Assembly (NCBI RefSeq): GCF_020520425.1
Contig: NC_079491.1
Span: 44,878,027-44,942,026, forward strand
DNA length: 64,000 nt
Direction: 5' to 3'
Source: Spinacia oleracea
Taxonomy: Eukaryota > Streptophyta > Magnoliopsida > Caryophyllales > Amaranthaceae
Below the pieces are notes generated by a model. It was not told the DNA's origin and searched no databases. It was given only the letters and a program-made list of their open reading frames with translations. Below are positions 45,240 to 56,104 of this stretch, piece by piece. Every line of letters starts with the position of its first letter. The stretch's first letter is position 1. The translations under genes were made by a program, and so were the position numbers.

Positions 45240-48200
45240 CTAACCCGGTTTTCCCCAAATGATTATTACATGATTCATATGATTATTTTTAACTTTTCAA
45301 GACTCAATCCGATCTATTATGCACATTTGAGACTTGTTTGGTCGTTATAGGTCATATTTAGGCTAAAATGAGACATTTTCGCTCCTAAGATTGAACTAAA
45401 GAATCTAATGACTCATTTGAAACCTTTTACATGATTAATATGCTTAGTTTTAAGTTTCTAAGACTTATTCTAATCTATTTATGCACATTTAATACTTGTT
45501 TTATCGTTGTAGGTCATATTTAGGATAAAATAAGGCATTTTCGCTCCCAACTTTAAAATAAAGAACCTAAGGACTTATTTTAAACTTATTACATGTTTAA
45601 TATGCTTAGTTTTAAGTTTCTAAGACTTATTCTAACTACTTTTACACATTTAAGGCTTGTTTGGTCGTTATAGGACATATTTAGGCTAAAATAACATTTT
45701 CGCTCCAAACTATGAACTAAAGAACCTAAGGACTCATTTTAAACTTACTAAATGTTTTATATGCTTAGTTTTGACTTTCTAGAACTCATTCCAATCCATT
45801 TATGCATATTTAAGGCTCATTGTGTCGTTATAGGTCATATTTAGGCTAAAGTGCCATTTTCGCTCCCAACTTTGAACTTAAGAACCTAATGACTCATTTT
45901 AAACTTATTATATGATTAATATGTTTAGTTTTAAGTTTCTAAGACTTATTCTAATCTGTTTATGAACATTTAATGCTTGTTTGATAGTTATAGGTCATAT
46001 TTAGGCTAAAATGAGGCATTTTCGCTCCTAACTTTAAAATAAAGAACCTAAGCACTCATTTTAAACTTAATACATGTTTAATATGCATAATTTTAACTTT
46101 ATAAGACTCGTTCCAATCCATTTATGCATATTTAAGGCTCATTGTGTCGTTATAGGTCATATTTAGGCTAAAGTGCCATTTTCGCTCCCAACTTTGAACT
46201 TAAGAACCTAATGACTCATTTTAAACTTATTATATGATTAATATGCTTAGTTTTAAGTTTCTAAGACTTATTCTAATCTGTTTATGCACATTTAATGCTT
46301 GTTTGATAGTTATAGGTCATATTTAGGCTAAAATGAGGCATTTTCGCTCCTAACTTTAAAATAAAGAACCTAAGCACTCATTTTAAACTTAATACATGTT
46401 TAATATGCATAATTTTAACTTTATAAGACTCGTTCCAATCCATTTATGCATATTTAAGGCTCATTGTGTCGTTATAGGTCATATTTAGGCTAAAGTGCCA
46501 TTTTCGCTCCCAACTTTGAACTTAAGAACCTAATGACTCATTTTAAACTTATTATATGATTAATATGTTTAGTTTTAAGTTTCTAAGACTTATTCTAATC
46601 TGTTTATGCACATTTAATGCTTGTTTGATAGTTATAGGTCATATTTAGGCTAAAATGAGGCATTTTCGCTCCTAACTTTAAAATAAAGAACCTAAGCACT
46701 CATTTTAAACTTAATACATGTTTAATATGCATAATTTTAACTTTATAAGACTCGTTCCAATCTATTTATGCACCTTTAAGGCTCATTAGGTCGTTGTAGG
46801 TCATATTTAGGCTAAAATGACATTTTCGCTCCCAACTTTGAACTTAAGAACCTAATGACTCATTTTAAACTTATTATATGATTAATATGCTTAGTTTTAA
46901 GTTTCTAAGACTTATTCTAATTTGTTTATGCACATTTAATGCTTGTTTGATAGTTATAGGTCATATTTAGGCTAAAATGAGGCATTTTCGCTCCTAACTT
47001 TGAACTAAAGAACCTAAGGACTCATTTTAAACTTATTACATGATTAATATGCTTAGTTTTAAGTTTCTAAGACTTATTCTAATCTATTTATGCACATTTA
47101 ATGTTTGTTTTATCGTTATAGGTCATATTTAGGCTAAAATGAGGCATTTGCGCTCCTAACTTTGAACTAAAGAACCTAAGGACTCATTTTAAACTTATTA
47201 CATGATTAATATGCTTAGTTTTAAGTTTCTAAGACTTATTCTAACTACTTATACACATTTAAGGCTTGTTTGGTCGTTATAGGACATATTTAGGCTAAAA
47301 TAACATTTTCGCTCCAAACTTTGAACTAAAGAACCTAAGGACTCATTTTAAACTTACTAAATGTTTTATATTCTTAGTTTTGACTTTCTAGAACTCATTC
47401 CAATCCATTTATGCATATTTAAGGCTCATTGTGTAGTTATAGGTCATATTTAGGCTAAAGTGCCATTTTCGCTCCCAACTTTGAACTTAAGAACCTAATG
47501 ACTCATTTTAAACTTATTATATGATTAATATGCTTAGTTTTAAGTTTCTAAGACTTATTCTAATCTGTTTATGCACATTTAATGCTTGTTTGATAGTTAT
47601 AGGTCATATTTAGGCTAAAATGAGGCATTTTCGCTCCTAACTTTAAAATAAAGAACCTAAGCACTCATTTTAAACTTAATACATGTTTAATATGCATAAT
47701 TATAACTTTATAAGACTCGTTCCAATCTATTTATGCACCTTTAAGGCTCATTAGGTCGTTGTAGGTCATATTTAGGCTAAAATGACATTTTCGCTCCCAA
47801 CTATGAACCAAAGAACCTAAGGACTCATTTTAAACTTACTAAATGTTTTATATGCTTATTTTTAACTTTCTAGTACTCATTCCAATCCATTTATGCACAT
47901 TTAAGGCTCATTGTGTCGTTATAGGTCATATTTAGGCTAAAATGACATTTTCGCTACAAATTTGAACTTAAGAACCTAATGACTCATTTTAAACTTATTA
48001 TATGATAAATATGCTTAGTTTTAAGTTTCTAAGACTTATTCTAATCTGTTTATGCACATTTAATGCTTGTTTGATAGTTATAGGTCATATTTAGGCTAAA
48101 ATGAGGCATTTTCGCTCCTAACTTTAAAATAAAGAACCTAAGCACTCATTTTAAACTTAATACATGTTTAATATGCATAATTATAACTTTATAAGACTCG

Positions 48201-49600
48201 TTCCAATCTATTTATGCACCTTTAAGGCTCATTAGGTCGTTGTAGGTCATATTTAGGCTAAAATGACATTTTCGCTCCCAACTATGAACCAAAGAACCTA
48301 AGGACTCATTTTAAACTTACTAAATGTTTTATATGCTTATTTTTAACTTTCTAGTACTCATTCCAATCCATTTATGCACATTTAAGGCTCATTGTGTCGT
48401 TATAGGTCATATTTAGGCTAAAATGACATTTTCGCTACAAATTTGAACTTAAGAACCTAATGACTCATTTTAAACTTATTATATGATAAATATGCTTAGT
48501 TTTAAGTTTCTAAGACTTATTCTAATCTGTTTATGCACATTTAATGCTTGTTTGATAGTTATAGGTCATATTTAGGCTAAAATGAGGCATTTTCGCTCAT
48601 AACTTTAAAATAAAGAACATAAGCACTCATTTTTAACTTAATACATGTTTAATATGCATAATTATAACTTTATAAGACTCGTTCCAATCTATTTATGCAC
48701 CTTTAAGGCTCATTAGGTCGTTGTAGGTCATATTTAGGCTAAAATGACATTTTCGCTCCCAACTATGAACCAAAGAACCTAAGGACTCATTTTAAACTTA
48801 CTAAATGTTTTATATGCTTATTTTTAACTTTCTAGTACTCATTCCAATCCATTTATGCACATTTAAGGCTCATTGTGTCGTTATAGGTCATATTTAGGCT
48901 AAAATGACATTTTCGCTCCCAACTTTGAACTTAAGAACCTAATGACTCATTTTAAACTTATTATATGATAAATATGCTTAGTTTAAGTTTCTAAGACTTA
49001 TTCTAATATGTTTATGCACATTTAATGCTTGTTTGATAGTTATAGGTCATATTTAGGCTAAAATGAGGCATTTTCGCTCCTAACTTTAAAATAAAGAACC
49101 TAAGCACGCATTTTAAACTTAATACATGTTTAATATGCATAATTTTAACTTTATAAGACTCGTTCCATTCCATTTATGCATATTTAAGGCTCATTGTGTC
49201 GTTTTAGGTCATATTTAGGCTAAAATGACATTTTCGCTCCCAACTTTGAACTTAAGAACCTAAGGACTCATTTTTAAATTATTATATGATTAATAAGCTT
49301 AGTTTTGAGTTTCTAGCACTTATTCTAATCTACTTATACCCATTTAATGCTTGTTTGATCGTTATAGGTCATATCTAGGCTAAAATAAGGCATTTTCGCT
49401 CCCAACTTTAAAATAAAGAACCTAAGGACTCATTTAAAACTTATTACATGTTTAATATGCATAATTTTAACGATCTAAGACTCGTTCCAATCTATTTATG
49501 CACCTATAGACTCATTGGGTCGTTATAGGTCATATTTAGGCTAAAATGACATTTTCGCTCCCAACTTTGAACTAAAGAACCTAAGGACTCATTTTAGACT
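45240..49600 (+). repeat. Tandem array in CACTA 1, unit about 160 bp, 27 units
   Basis: The string TCATATTTAGGCTAAA or a close variant recurs 27 times from 45349 to 49528, on average every 160-161 bp. Unit types alternate: two types alternate as dimers of about 320 bp at 45835-46800, and three types repeat as trimers of about 481 bp at 47600-49050. Units share TTTCGCTCCCAACTTTGAAC. The array is related to the array in CACTA 2. Confidence 0.95.
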
Positions 49601-49694
49601 ATTAGGACATTGTCATTAGTTTCTTGAATGTTAAAATGTGATATTTAATTTGTATTTAATCTAATGTTTAATTTAAATTTCTGTTTTTGTAAAG

Positions 49695-49816
49695 GTCTAC
49701 ACTCCGAGGATTGCGCCTTATGCGAGGAATTTGATGTGGTTCGTGAGCAATGGGCTAAGTTTTTTACCAACAAGTATTTATTATTGGCTTTAGCGCGCTT
49801 GATCGAGTTGGTTTAG
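49695..49816 (+). CDS. Putative terminal exon of the CACTA 1 gene
   Basis: An acceptor TTTTTGTAAAG precedes a frame that reads CALCEEFDVVREQWAKFF and ends at TAG 49814-49816. It matches the putative last exon of CACTA 2 (FEEIDEVREMLANFITSDYL) in pattern. Such a tail, with a (D/E)-V-R-E/N-x-W-A motif, is found at the C-terminus of Ulp1-like proteases carried by many plant CACTA elements (from memory). The catalytic part is not in the element. Alternative: chance similarity. Confidence 0.45.
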
Positions 49817-50058
49817 TTGTTATAGAATAAATTTTATATTAAAATGTATGTTTATGTTGAAATTGGAACATATATTTAAATGTAATATGTGCACTTTGGT
49901 TTTGGGATATATAGTATACAAAACTCCAGTTGTTGTTTTTATATTTGTTATACAGGTTGCGTTATTCTATTATTGTTTTGACAGGTTTCTATATTTAGTG
50001 CAAGGCACTCTAGGTATCCCTAAACAAAATTAGAATTTTCCCGCCAAAAGTGCTTTTT

Positions 50059-50430
50059 TGCAGCGTACATATATGTTGTACGCTGCAACAAGGGAAAAAA
50101 ATTTCGCAAAAATTCAGACTTGTTGCAGCGTACAAATAAATGTACGCTGCAAAAAATTGAGTAATTCAGACTTGTTGCAGCGTACAAATAAATGTACGCT
50201 GCAAAAAGTTGGGTCTGTTGCAGCGGGCTTTTATATGTACGCTGCAACAAGTCCAAAATTTTGCCAATTTTTTGGCACTTGTTGCAGCGTACATCTAAAA
50301 GCCCGCTGCAACAAATCACTTTTTGCAGCGAACATGTACGCTGCAACAAGTTCAGACTTGTTGCAGGCCCCCCAGTTGCAGCATACGATGTACGCTGCAA
50401 CAGGGGTCTAAAAGCCCGCTGCAATAAGGG
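50059..50430. repeat. CACTA 1 right subterminal repeats
   Basis: About ten copies of TTGCAGCGTACA and its inverse TGTACGCTGCAA, often paired head-to-head into hairpins. Open frames on both strands here are repeats read as LLQRT or CSVHL peptides. Confidence 0.9.
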
Positions 50431-50448
50431 TTTTTTCTACTAGTGTGC

Positions 50449-51921
50449 TGAAATTAGTGCCCTTAAAGAGCAGAAAACTTGGGTACTACAAAAATTACCT
50501 CCAGGAAAGAAAGCGCTCGGAAGTAAATGGGTGTATACGGAGAAACGAGATGAGGATGGAAATTTGATTCGGAATAAGGCACGATTGGTCTGCTTAGGTA
50601 ATCATCAGGTAGAAGGTACAGATTATAATGAAACTTTCGCTCCAGTCGCCAAAATGTCGAGTACGTACTTTTTTGGCAGTTGCAGCAGTGAAAAATTGGG
50701 AGGTGCATCAGATGGATTTACATAATGCGTTTCTGCATGGTGATTTAGAGGAAGAAATCTATATGAAAATTCCACCTGGTTTTCATAAAGATAAAATTGA
50801 TATGGTTTGCAGGATGAAAAAATCCCTATACGGTTTGAAACAGGCTCCCCGGTGTTGGTTTGAAAAATTGTCTAGCGCCCTGAAACAATATGGATTTAAG
50901 CAGTCATACTCAGATTATTCTTTATTCACTCTTTCAAAGGGAGATTTGCAGTTAATTGTCTTGGTATATGTGGATGATATGATAATTGCAGGGAATAATG
51001 TATTCGCGTTAAATAGTTTTAAAGCATATTTGAGTCAATGCTTTAAAATGAAAGATTTGGGTCATCTGAAATATTTTCTGCGATTGGAAGTTGCACGTAG
51101 CAAAAGCGGATTTTACGTCTGTCAAAGGAAGTATGCCCTAGATATTATTTCGGAAACAGGTTTATTAGGTGCGAAGCCCGCAGATTTTCCTATGGAGCAG
51201 AATCACAAACTAGCACTTGCAAGGGGGAAGGATCTTGAGGATGGAGAAAAGTATAGGCGCCTAATTGGTCGACTTATATATTTGGCTGTGACCAGGCCAG
51301 ACCTAGCTTATTCGGTTCATATTTTGTCACAGTTTATGCAAACACCAAAAGAAGAGCATTGGGAAGCAGCGTTAAGAGTAGTACAATACTTGAAAAAGTG
51401 TCAGGGTCAGGGAGTTCTTCTGCGTTCTGATAGTGCATTACAGCTTCAAGGATGGTGTGACTCGGATTGGGCAAGTTGCCCGTTGACTCGTCGATCTTTG
51501 ACAGGATGGTTTGTGCTCCTTGGTCTCTCACCGGTGGCTTGGAAGACTAAGAAGCAACATACAGTTTCCCGCTCGTCTGCAGAAGCAGAATATCGTTCGA
51601 TGGAAGCATTGACATGTGAGTTAGTGGTTAAAACAACTACTTAGAGATTTGGGAGTGGAACAAAAGCATGGTATGAATGTGTTTTGTGATAGTAAGTCCG
51701 CACTTCATATTGCACAAAATCCGATGTTTCATGAGAGGACGAAACATATTGAGGCAGACTGTCATTTTATTCGAGATGCAATCAAGGAAGGCATTATTAA
51801 TCCTTCATACGTGTCGACGAAGGTGCAATTAGCAGATATATTCACAAAAGCGTTAGGAAAGGCGCAATTCGAGTTTTTTCTTGGCAAGATGGGCATTCGC
51901 GATCTTCATGCTCCACCTTGA
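50449..51921 (+). pseudogene. pol: Copia pol, second part: RT and RNase H
   Basis: It continues the frame broken at 43441. RT begins QKTWVLQKLPPGKKALGSKW; one frameshift lies near 50655 (after FAPVAKMS). RT then shows DLHNAFLHGDLEEEIYM, KSLYGLKQAPRCWF and the catalytic YVDD (50967-50978). RNase H follows with WCDSDWASCPLTRRS and SRSSAEAEYRSME. A 2-bp loss near 51625 shifts the frame; the tail continues as CDSKSALHIAQNP and ADIFTKALGKAQF to TGA 51919-51921. The order INT before RT is diagnostic of Ty1/copia. Confidence 0.94.
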
Positions 51922-51928
51922 GGGGGGA
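51917..51928 (+). other. Copia polypurine tract
   Basis: TTGAGGGGGGA directly precedes the 3' LTR. Confidence 0.85.
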
Positions 51929-52118
51929 TGTTAAGATAGAAAAAAAATAAGTAAGTTAGAATTATACTATAATACAAACTACTAATATCCTAATGTTGAT
52001 AGAGTCACCGTATTAGTGAGTTAGCTTTACATATTTGAGTTAGGAATAGATACTTAGTTTGTACTATATATTTAACTTTGAGATATGAGAATAACAGAGT
52101 TTTGAGCTATATTTGACA
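51929..52118 (+). repeat. Copia 3' LTR
   Basis: Partner of 40946-41135, 188 of 190 bases identical. Host sequence (PPR gene 3' flank) resumes after the GAAGA duplication. Confidence 0.96.
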
Positions 52119-52329
52119 GAAGATCCCCACAATCTCAGCTACTGTCAGACTCATCCAGAGAAGTGTTATTGATAGATTGACATGTATAGGTGCTAAGCAA
52201 ACTAGTATCAGTGCTCAGAACTGTTGTCATGTTGGGTTGTTCCATAGCCTGTCTGGTTGTGGTCTCAGTTTGTATATTGGGTCTCTTTTTTGAGCAATGA
52301 AAATCTTACACTAGAGGAAAAAATCTCAA

Positions 52330-52740
52330 GTGCGGGCTCATTTTAAGGGGTTTAGTGCGGGCTTTTACATGTGCAGCACATGGACTGCCCGCACTTGATG
52401 TTTTCCAAGTGCTGCCAAAATATTGGCAGCACTTGATGTTTCAAGTGCTGCCAATTTTGAAAATGAGCCCGCACTTGACATATTTTGTGCTGCCAATTTT
52501 TGAATATGAGCCCGCACTTGATATATTTGGTGCTGCCAATTTTAAAAATGAGCCCGCACTTGATATATTTGGTGCTGCCAATTTTAAAAATGAGCCCGCA
52601 CTTGACATATTTGGTGCTGCCAAATTTAAAAATGAGCCCGCCCTTAACATAGAAATGGGCAACACAAGCATAAAAATGAGCCGTACTTGATATATAAATG
52701 AGACGCACTTGGCCTATAAATGAGCCGCACTTGATAGATT
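52330..52740. repeat. CACTA 2 left subterminal repeats
   Basis: Units of about 42-47 bp with GAGCCCGCACTTGA and TGCTGCCAATTTT, about six complete units and some partial ones. Open frames on both strands are repeats only. Confidence 0.92.
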
Positions 52741-52940
52741 TGTTGTATAACCGATTTCCCTGCTAAATATTACAATTGGACCACGCCACTGATTAACCTC
52801 CATACGTCATATAAATAGTATCTAATTATATAGATAATTAAATTAAATGGTATATAATTGTAAATATAAAAGTCGATTACATTACAATTATATGAAAAAC
52901 TAGCTAGCATCCGTAATTTAAGATTCAGTACAAGAAAATA

Positions 52941-53036
52941 TCAAAGATAATCACTGGTAATGAAGTTTGCCAACATTTCTCGAACTTCATCTATCTCCTC
53001 AAAGGTGAAAGGCCGCTCCCTCCGATTATTGTATAC
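52941..53036 (-). CDS. Putative terminal exon of the CACTA 2 second gene
   Basis: After an acceptor TTTTTAAG (53037 on), the frame reads ERPFTFEEIDEVREMLANF and ends SDYL-stop at 52941-52943, exactly 32 codons including stop. The tail resembles the end of Ulp1-like proteases of plant CACTA elements (see 49695-49816). The exons between it and 54772 are not present; tandem repeats and a MITE occupy the space. Confidence 0.4.
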   Translation of the reverse strand, partial: VYNNRRERPFTFEEIDEVREMLANFITSDYL

Positions 53037-53163
53037 CTTAAAAAGATGGACCATCAAAAAAATATATATACACTTTAGTTATATTACAAATATTGAGTCG
53101 TACAATAAATTAAGACTTAATTTGTTCATAACAAAAAAATAATGAACGATATAATAATAAAAT

Positions 53164-53516
53164 GGAAAATTTGGTAATATTAATCCAACCTTTGGCCGAT
53201 TTTCTTTTATTAATCCCACCTACGACATATTTTTTAATAATCCCACCTTTACTACCCGACGACTTTTATTGGGCTTAAGTGGCCGGTAATCGGTGAAAAA
53301 GTCAACGAGATGGTGATGAATTGATGATGATGATTGAATATATCGAGAGAGAGTACTGCCATGTAGAGAAATAATGCCGCTTACAACAGTTTTATGACCT
53401 GTTGGGCCCAATAAAAGTTGTTGGGTAATAAAGGTGGGATTATTAAAAAATATGTCGTAAGTGGGCTTAATAAAAGAAAATCGGTCAAAGGTTGGATTAA
53501 TATTACCAAATTTTCC
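53164..53516. mobile_element. Mutator-type MITE, copy 1
   Basis: 353 bp with inverted ends GGAAAATTTGGTAATATTAA that pair over more than 100 bp. Flanked by a perfect 9-bp duplication TAATAAAAT (53155-53163 and 53517-53525), as expected for Mutator-like elements. The same element, in the opposite orientation, is at 63037-63389. A frame through it is chance. Confidence 0.95.
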
Positions 53517-53525
53517 TAATAAAAT

Positions 53526-54771
53526 TGGTTAATTTCGGTCCCAACTTTCAACTAATAAACTTAAATAAGTATTTTAAAATCTTTCCATGTATAATACACT
53601 TAGTTTTATGTTTCATAGACTTATTCTCACCATTTTGGTGAACTTATGCACATTTAAGCTTAGTTAGTTCATTATCGGTGACGTTTTGACTAAAATGGCT
53701 AGTTTCGGTCCCAACTTTCAACTAATGAACTTAAATGAGTATTTTAAAGTCTTTTCATGTTTAATACACTTAGTTTTATGTTTCAAAGACTCATTCTCAC
53801 CATTTTGGTGAACTTATGCACATTTAAGCTTCGTTAGTTCATTATCGGTCACATTTTGACTACAATGGCTAATTTCGGTCCCAACTTTCAACTAATGAAC
53901 TTAAATGAGTATTTTAAAGTCTTTCCATGTTTAATACACTTAGTTTTTATGTTTCAAAGACTCATTATCACCATTTTGGTGAACTTATGCACATTTAAGT
54001 TTAGTTAGTTAATTATCGGTGACGTTTTGACTAAAATGGCTAGTTTAGGTCCCAACTTTCAACTAATGAACTTAAATGAGTATTTTAAAGTCTTTCCATG
54101 TTAAATAAACTTAGTTTTATGTTTCAAAGACTTATTCTCACCATTTTGGTGAACTTATGCACATTTAAGCTTAGTTAGTTCATTATCGGTGACGTTTTGA
54201 CTAAAATGGCTAGTTTCGGTCCCAACTTTCAACTAATGAACCTAAATGAGTATTTTAAAGTCTTTCCATGTTTAATACACTTAGTTTTATGTTTCAAAGA
54301 CTCATTCTCACCATTTTGGTGAACTTATGCACATTTAAGCTTCGTTAGTTCATTATCGGTCACGTTTTGACTAAAATGGCTAATTTCGGTCCCAACTTTC
54401 AACTAATGAACTTAAATGAGTATTTTAAAGTCTTTCCATGTTTAATACAGTTAGTTTTATGTTTCAAAGACTCATTCTCACCATTTTGGTGAACTTATGC
54501 ACATTTAAGCTTAGTTAGTTCATTATCGGTGACGTTTTGACTAAAATGGCTAGTTTCGTTCCCAACTTTCAACTAATGAACTTAAATGAGTATTTTAAAG
54601 TCTTTCCATGTTTAATAAACTTAGTTTTATGTTTCAAAGAATCATTCTCACCCATTTTGGTGAATTTATGCACATTTAAGCTTCGTTAGTTCATTATCGG
54701 TCACGTTTTGACTAAAATGGCTAATTTCGGTCCCAACTTTCAACTAATGAACTTAAATGAGTATTTTAAAG
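53526..54771. repeat. Tandem array in CACTA 2, unit about 170 bp
   Basis: About seven units. GACGTTTTGACTAAAATGGC recurs near 53677, 53846, 54015, 54186, 54356, 54527 and 54698. The units share the order TCCCAACTTTCAACTAATGAACTTAAATGAG with the CACTA 1 array (TCCCAACTTTGAACTTAAGAACCTAATGACTC), so they have a common origin. Confidence 0.93.
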
Positions 54772-55142
54772 TTTGACCGTTAGCATCGTACTCGAGGTGC
54801 ATGGGGCATGTAACTCTTAGTGATTTTGTTGGGCCCCTACCTTTTCTTTTCTTTTGAACGATTTTCAGCTTTCCACTTGTGTTACCTCGTTGAGCTTGAC
54901 CTTGTGTAATTGTAGTTGGTGCATTGTCATTCTCCAGAATGGGGGGAGCTCCATCCGCCATTGACTCAAATAGATCCATCCGTTCAAGCAACTCATCATG
55001 TGCCCGATCTTCAGGTTCACCCTTATCCTCCTCTCTCTCCACATCATAATCTTTATCCTCATCACTACTAAAGTCCTTAAGATCATCGTCTAGCTCCTCA
55101 TCAATCTGAAAATCATCATCATCCTCCATGATAGAAACGTAC
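54772..55142 (-). CDS. CACTA 2 second gene: acidic protein with TNP1/Transposase_24-like segment (partial)
   Basis: On the minus strand an acceptor (TTTCAG, just right of 55142) precedes ATG at 55129. The protein starts with a strongly acidic stretch (MEDDDDFQIDEELDDDL) and then reads KKRKGRGPTKSLRVTCPMHL and EYDANGQ. The GRGPT motif followed by an EYxxxGQ string is typical of the second protein of plant CACTA elements (Transposase_24/TNP1-like, from memory). After NGQ the frame runs straight into the tandem array, so the rest of that domain is missing, or an intron starts here (possible donor G|GTCAAAC). The second protein normally binds subterminal repeats and assists TNP2. Confidence 0.6.
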
Positions 55143-55229
55143 CTGAAATTATTAAAATGAAAATTGGTTAATACACTCAGAACAAGCGGATCAAGCAGTT
55201 CACAGGCATCATAAGAATATCAGAAAATG

Positions 55230-55660
55230 AATCGTTCTCACCTCATTTGGTCACCTCAGTTGATCAAGTTATGCACATTTAAGGCACGTTAGTTCATTAT
55301 AGGTCATATTTTGTCTAAAACAACTTATTTCGCTCCTAACTTTCAACTAATGAACTTAAATAAATATTTTGAACCATGTTCATGTTTAATACACTTAGCA
55401 ATATATTTCAAAGACTCATTATCACCCATTTTGCTCAACTTATGCACATTTAAGTAGTTCATTATAGTTCATATTTTGACTAAAACGACTTATTTCGCTC
55501 CTAACTTTCAACTAATGAACTTAAATAAATATTTTGAACCATTTACATGTTTAATACACTTAACTTTATGTTTCATAGACTCATTATCACCCATTCTGCT
55601 CAACTTATGCATATTTAAGGCTCGTTAGTTCATTATAGTTCATATTTTGACTAAAGTATA
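55230..55660. repeat. Diverged tandem units, right part of the CACTA 2 array
   Basis: Three further units (TCATATTTTGACTAAA near 55300, 55470 and 55640), closer in wording to the CACTA 1 array than to 53526-54771 (TTTCGCTCCTAACTTTCAAC). They lie in what would be the 5' intron of the acidic gene. Confidence 0.85.
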
Positions 55661-56104
55661 ACAATATTACCCAAAAAGAAGCAGTAGTAGAACATGAACT
55701 TTTCAAGATATAGAAAGCGAGAGAAAATCCGAGTGATCTTGCATGTAATAATTTTTTTGTTAATACACGGCTAGTTAAACATTTGCAATGCATTTGTAAA
55801 ACATTATAGGAACAACTACAAGCCTACCAAAGCAAATAAAACAAAGTGAGAAAAAACAAGAGCTCAACATGAAAATAAACTCAAAACATCAAAAGGTTAA
55901 CTCTGGTCAACTATATGGCCACAATTGACAAACAATTCCAGTGAAACATATGATCTTCACCACCAATATGTCTTCTTCTCTCTTGCTTTGCTTCCCATCG
56001 TAGTTGCAGTAAGCAAACAAAACCTCAATCAATCTCATATAAAGAGGTAACTGAAAGTTAATCATGTGCGTAAGTTACAAAATGCGTTCAAACTTATACC
56101 TCGA
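55661..56104. other. Spacer between the two CACTA 2 genes
   Basis: No gene seen. AT-rich, and probably holds the 3' end of the transposase transcript and the promoter of the acidic gene. Confidence 0.5.

Larger units (their letters stand above)
43442..50445 (+). mobile_element. CACTA element 1 (non-autonomous) inside copia pol
   Basis: The terminal inverted repeats start CACTAGTAGAAAAAACCC at both ends, and the element is flanked by the 3-bp duplication TGC (43439-43441 and 50446-50448). Length 7,004 bp. No TNP2-type transposase is present. Contents from left to right: subterminal repeats, a leader-like stretch, AT-rich sequence, a 27-unit tandem array, a short terminal exon, subterminal repeats. 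Insertion in the copia frame is precise: removing it restores an open reading frame across the site. Confidence 0.95.
40946..52118 (+). mobile_element. Element E: Ty1/copia retrotransposon split by a CACTA element
   Basis: 190-bp LTRs at 40946-41135 and 51929-52118 differ at two positions and are flanked by a perfect duplication GAAGA (40941-40945 and 52119-52123). PBS and polypurine tract are in place. Domain order protease, integrase, RT, RNase H is that of Ty1/copia. Without the 7.0 kb CACTA insert the element is about 4.2 kb, short because most of gag is missing. Confidence 0.96.

Noticed and set aside
49695-49801. Frame reading VYTPRIAPYARNLMW in CACTA 1
   Set aside because: The alternative frame of the same exon resembles the CACTA 2 last exon; this one resembles nothing known to me.
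50020-50443. Frames rich in LLQRT and CSVHL
   Set aside because: They are translations of the CACTA 1 subterminal repeats.
52352-52708. Repetitive frames with KCGLIFKIGST units
   Set aside because: They are translations of the CACTA 2 subterminal repeats.
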